Shown: positions 61,893 to 64,000 of the stretch, piece by piece | Layout: each line of letters starts with the position of its first letter | Numbering within the stretch: the first letter of the stretch is position 1 | Origin: Leifsonia williamsii | GTDB lineage: Bacteria; Actinomycetota; Actinomycetes; Actinomycetales; Microbacteriaceae | Direction: 5' to 3' | Assembly: GCF_030433685.1 (NCBI RefSeq) | Contig: NZ_JAROCF010000001.1 | Location: 3,224,001 to 3,288,000 of the forward strand | DNA length: 64,000 nucleotides | Translations under genes and position numbers: made by a program | Notes under the pieces: generated by a model | Told to the model about the DNA's origin: nothing | The model's database searches: none | Seen by the model: only the letters and a program-made list of their open reading frames with translations

Positions 61893-61898
61893 AGCCTA
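61893..61898 (-). promoter_or_regulatory. Putative -10 box (TAGGCT) of ABC-F gene
   Basis: TAGGCT lies 10 nt before the ATG, leaving a very short leader that contains GGAG. Confidence 0.35.
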
Positions 61899-62039
61899 CC
61901 GGGGCGGCGCCGGTGCGACGTGCGGTCACAGGGAGGCGTCCTGCCCGGTCTGAGCCTGTGGCGGCGGCGCCTGCCGCGACCATCATCGGCACCGACCAGC
62001 ATCAGGAGGACCGGACGCGACCCCACGGCCGGCACGACG

Positions 62040-62073
62040 ACGGCGGCCGGCCCGGAACCGGGCCGGCCGCCGT
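62040..62073 (-). terminator. Terminator hairpin after the aldehyde dehydrogenase gene
   Basis: A perfect 15-bp GC-rich stem (ACGGCGGCCGGCCCG and its complement) around a GAAC loop, 16 bp past the stop codon of the broken aldehyde dehydrogenase gene. There is no T-tract. Confidence 0.75.
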
Positions 62074-62089
62074 GCGTGCGCGCGACCGC

Positions 62090-63519
62090 CTACACCTGGA
62101 TGGCCTTCAGCTCGGTGAACTCCTCCACCCCGGCGCGGCCGAGCTCGCGGCCGTTCCCGGACTGCTTGTACCCGCCGAACGGGGCGGCCGGATTGAAGTC
62201 GGCCCCGTTGAGGTAGACCTGGCCGACCTTCAGTTGCCGGGCGATGCGCATGGCGTGCGCGGGCTCGCCGAATACCGCCGCCGTGAGCCCGTAGACGGTG
62301 CCGTCGGCGATCGCCACCGCCTCCTCCTCGTCGGCGTAGGGGATGACCGAGAGGACCGGGCCGAAGATCTCCTCCTGCGCGATCGTGGAGTCGGGGTCGA
62401 CGTCCGCGAAGATCGTCGGGCGGATGTACGCGCCGTGCTCGAGGCCGGGCACACGGCCGGGCCGCCGACGACCAGAGTGGCTCCGTCCGCGATCCCGCGC
62501 TCGATGTACGCGTTCACGCGCTGCCACTGCGCCTCCGACGCGAGGGGTCCGACGCGCACCGACTCGTCGCGCGGATCGCCGACGACGTAGGCCTCGGCTG
62601 CCGTCACGAGCTTCGCCACGACCTCCGCCTGCCGGTGCGCCGGGACCAGCAGCCGCGTCCACGCTCCGCAGGCCTGCCCGCTGTTGGTGAACACCGCGGC
62701 GAGGGTGTGCCCGACGGCGCTGTCCAGGTCCGCGTCGTCGAGCACGAGGTTCGCGGTCTTGCCACCCAGCTCCAGAGCGACCCGCTTGACGGTCTCGGCG
62801 GCGACCGCCGAGATCCGCTTGCCGGCGCGCGTCGACCCGGTGAACGAGATCATGTCTACGTCGGGGTGCGCGACGAGCGCTTCTCCGACGACAGGGCCGG
62901 TGCCGTAGACGACGTTGAAGACGCCGTCCGGGAACCCGGCGGCGGCCGTCGACTCGGCGAGGATGCGGATCGACAGCGGCGCGAGCTCCGACGGCTTGAG
63001 CACGATGGTGTTGCCGGCGAGCAGGGCGGGCGCCACCTTCGTCATCACCTGCTGCAGCGGGAAGTTCCAGGGGGTGATCGCGCCCACCACGCCCACGGGC
63101 TCGCGGACGATGGTCGAGTTGCCGACCTGCTCCGTCCACGCGACGGTGGGCTCGAGGTCCGCGGTCGCCGCCGTCACGAGCGCCGGGAAGCCGGCCTGGG
63201 CGGCGCGGGAGAGGGAGATGGGGGCGCCGATCTCGGCGGTGATCGCCCGCGCGATCTCCTCACGACGGTCGGTCAGCACGGCCGAGAGGCGGCGGAGGTT
63301 CTCGGCACGGTCGGCGGGCGCTGTCTCCGCCCAGCCGGGGAGAGCGGCGCGCGCAGCCTCGACCGCACGGTCGACATCGGAGGGCGTGCCTGCCGGCGCG
63401 GAGGCGACGATCGCACCGCTCGCGGGGTCGACGACGTCGAGCGCGCCACCGTCCGCGCGCACGACGGCACCGCCGATCCAGTGGCCGGCGATGCTGAGCT
63501 GATCTGTTGTGTTGGTCAT
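62090..63519 (-). pseudogene. Aldehyde dehydrogenase, frameshifted
   Basis: Together the two frames encode a complete aldehyde dehydrogenase of about 476 residues. The N-terminal part (63519 down to about 62460) has [21 protein letters not shown], the catalytic Glu in [12 protein letters not shown] and the catalytic Cys in NSGQACGAW. Then the frame breaks in the G/C run at about 62455-62462: VVGGP continues as AVCPASST instead of [15 protein letters not shown], which is found in another frame and runs normally to the end ([26 protein letters not shown]). One missing G/C would explain it. It may be a sequencing error or a recent mutation. It is divergent from an XRE regulator gene. Confidence 0.85.
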
Positions 63520-63648
63520 GCCGCAACGATCTCTCCGCGCGACGGAGACAACCAGACCAGGAGCATCCGGGCATCGTCAACCAGGTACGGCGCATCCCCG
63601 GATCGTTCGACCATGGCGGGGGCCGCCCGCCACAGAGAGGATCGCATC

Positions 63649-64000
63649 GTGGACCGCACCCAGCTCGCCGACTTCCTGCGGACGCGCAGGAACGCCCTGC
63701 GCCCGGAGGACGTCGGACTCGCCTCCGGCACGAGACGACGCACCCCCGGCCTGCGCCGGGAGGAGGTCGCCGCACTCAGCGGGATCTCCGTCGACTACTA
63801 CAACCGCATCGAGCAGCAGCGCGGGCCGGTGCCCTCGGAGCAGGTGCTCGCGGCGCTCGCGCGCGGGCTCCGGCTCACCCTGGAGGAGCGGGACCACCTG
63901 TTCCACCTCGCGGGGAGGCGCGTGGCCGGACGGGTGGCGCGCACCGACCATGTCAACGCCGGGCTGATGCGCGTGTTCGACCGGCTGCAGGACACTCCCG
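63649..64000 (+). CDS. XRE family regulator (MmyB-like), C-terminus cut by window edge
   Basis: The first 117 codons of a helix-turn-helix regulator. The start LADFLRTRRNALRPEDVG and RRTPGLRREEVAALSGISVD are the MmyB/HTH_3 N-terminal marks, followed by YYNRIEQQRGPVPSEQVLAAL. In full-length relatives a PAS-like ligand-binding domain follows. The GTG at 63649 follows AGAGAGG by about 7 nt; an in-frame ATG at 63613 would add 12 residues. It is divergent from the aldehyde dehydrogenase gene, an arrangement often seen for oxidoreductase regulators. Confidence 0.88.
   Translation, partial: MDRTQLADFLRTRRNALRPEDVGLASGTRRRTPGLRREEVAALSGISVDYYNRIEQQRGPVPSEQVLAALARGLRLTLEERDHLFHLAGRRVAGRVARTDHVNAGLMRVFDRLQDTP

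Overview
The window is high-GC, gene-dense DNA from an actinobacterium, most likely a member of the Microbacteriaceae (Leifsonia-like). The lineage call rests on mycothiol conjugate amidase (mca), a DtxR/IdeR-type iron box, proteins such as DUF501 and DUF4307, frequent GTG starts, and many genes that seem to be leaderless. It is mostly ordinary chromosome. No phage, integrase, transposase, rRNA operon or CRISPR array was found.

Layout. 1-4.9 kb: partial prepilin peptidase, PIN-PhoH ATPase, class V aminotransferase, uppS and a hemolysin-III protein. 4.9-6.1 kb: an islet of less GC-rich DNA with a signal peptidase I divergent from a small secreted cysteine-containing protein. 6.1-11.9 kb: mca, DUF4307, greA, ilvA, an AI-2E family permease and an unknown protein. 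11.9-15.9 kb: a four-gene ABC importer operon of the spermidine/Fe3+/phosphonate type. 16-21.7 kb: YcaQ-like protein, an unknown protein, lemA-htpX, and a TetR regulator beside a two-gene ABC-2 exporter. 21.7-26.3 kb: a tightly overlapping operon of TetR, MFS, PLP aldolase/deaminase and aldonolactone-type oxidase. 26.4-29.5 kb: a large Ig-like/multi-TM surface protein, a YchJ-like protein, a 35-residue membrane peptide and a tRNA-Leu(UAA). 29.6-37.1 kb: ndh, a mycosin-like protease, DUF501, ftsB/divIC, eno, DUF1349 and hisS. 37.3-41.4 kb: a siderophore ABC importer behind an IdeR-like box. 41.5-50 kb: mazG, nhaA, mfd, a hydrolase, pth and rplY. 50-58.4 kb: divergent gntK/gnd, prs-glmU, tRNA-Gln, a MarR regulator and a CDP-glycerol transferase/glycosyltransferase fusion. 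58.4-64 kb: acyl-CoA dehydrogenase, an ABC-F ATPase, a frameshifted aldehyde dehydrogenase and a partial XRE regulator.

Two patterns run across the window. First, at least fourteen genes have a TANNNT -10 box placed 6-7 nt before the start codon, which predicts leaderless mRNAs. Second, three different families of palindromic intergenic repeats each lie between convergent genes: a 57-bp element in two inverted copies, a CTCCGGAG cluster, and a pair of CATTCG hairpins. They look like bidirectional terminators or mobile repeats. No clearly new multi-gene system was identified. The best candidates for follow-up are the repeat families, the short-variable-arm tRNA-Leu, the signal peptidase/secreted protein pair and the MFS-aldolase-oxidase operon.
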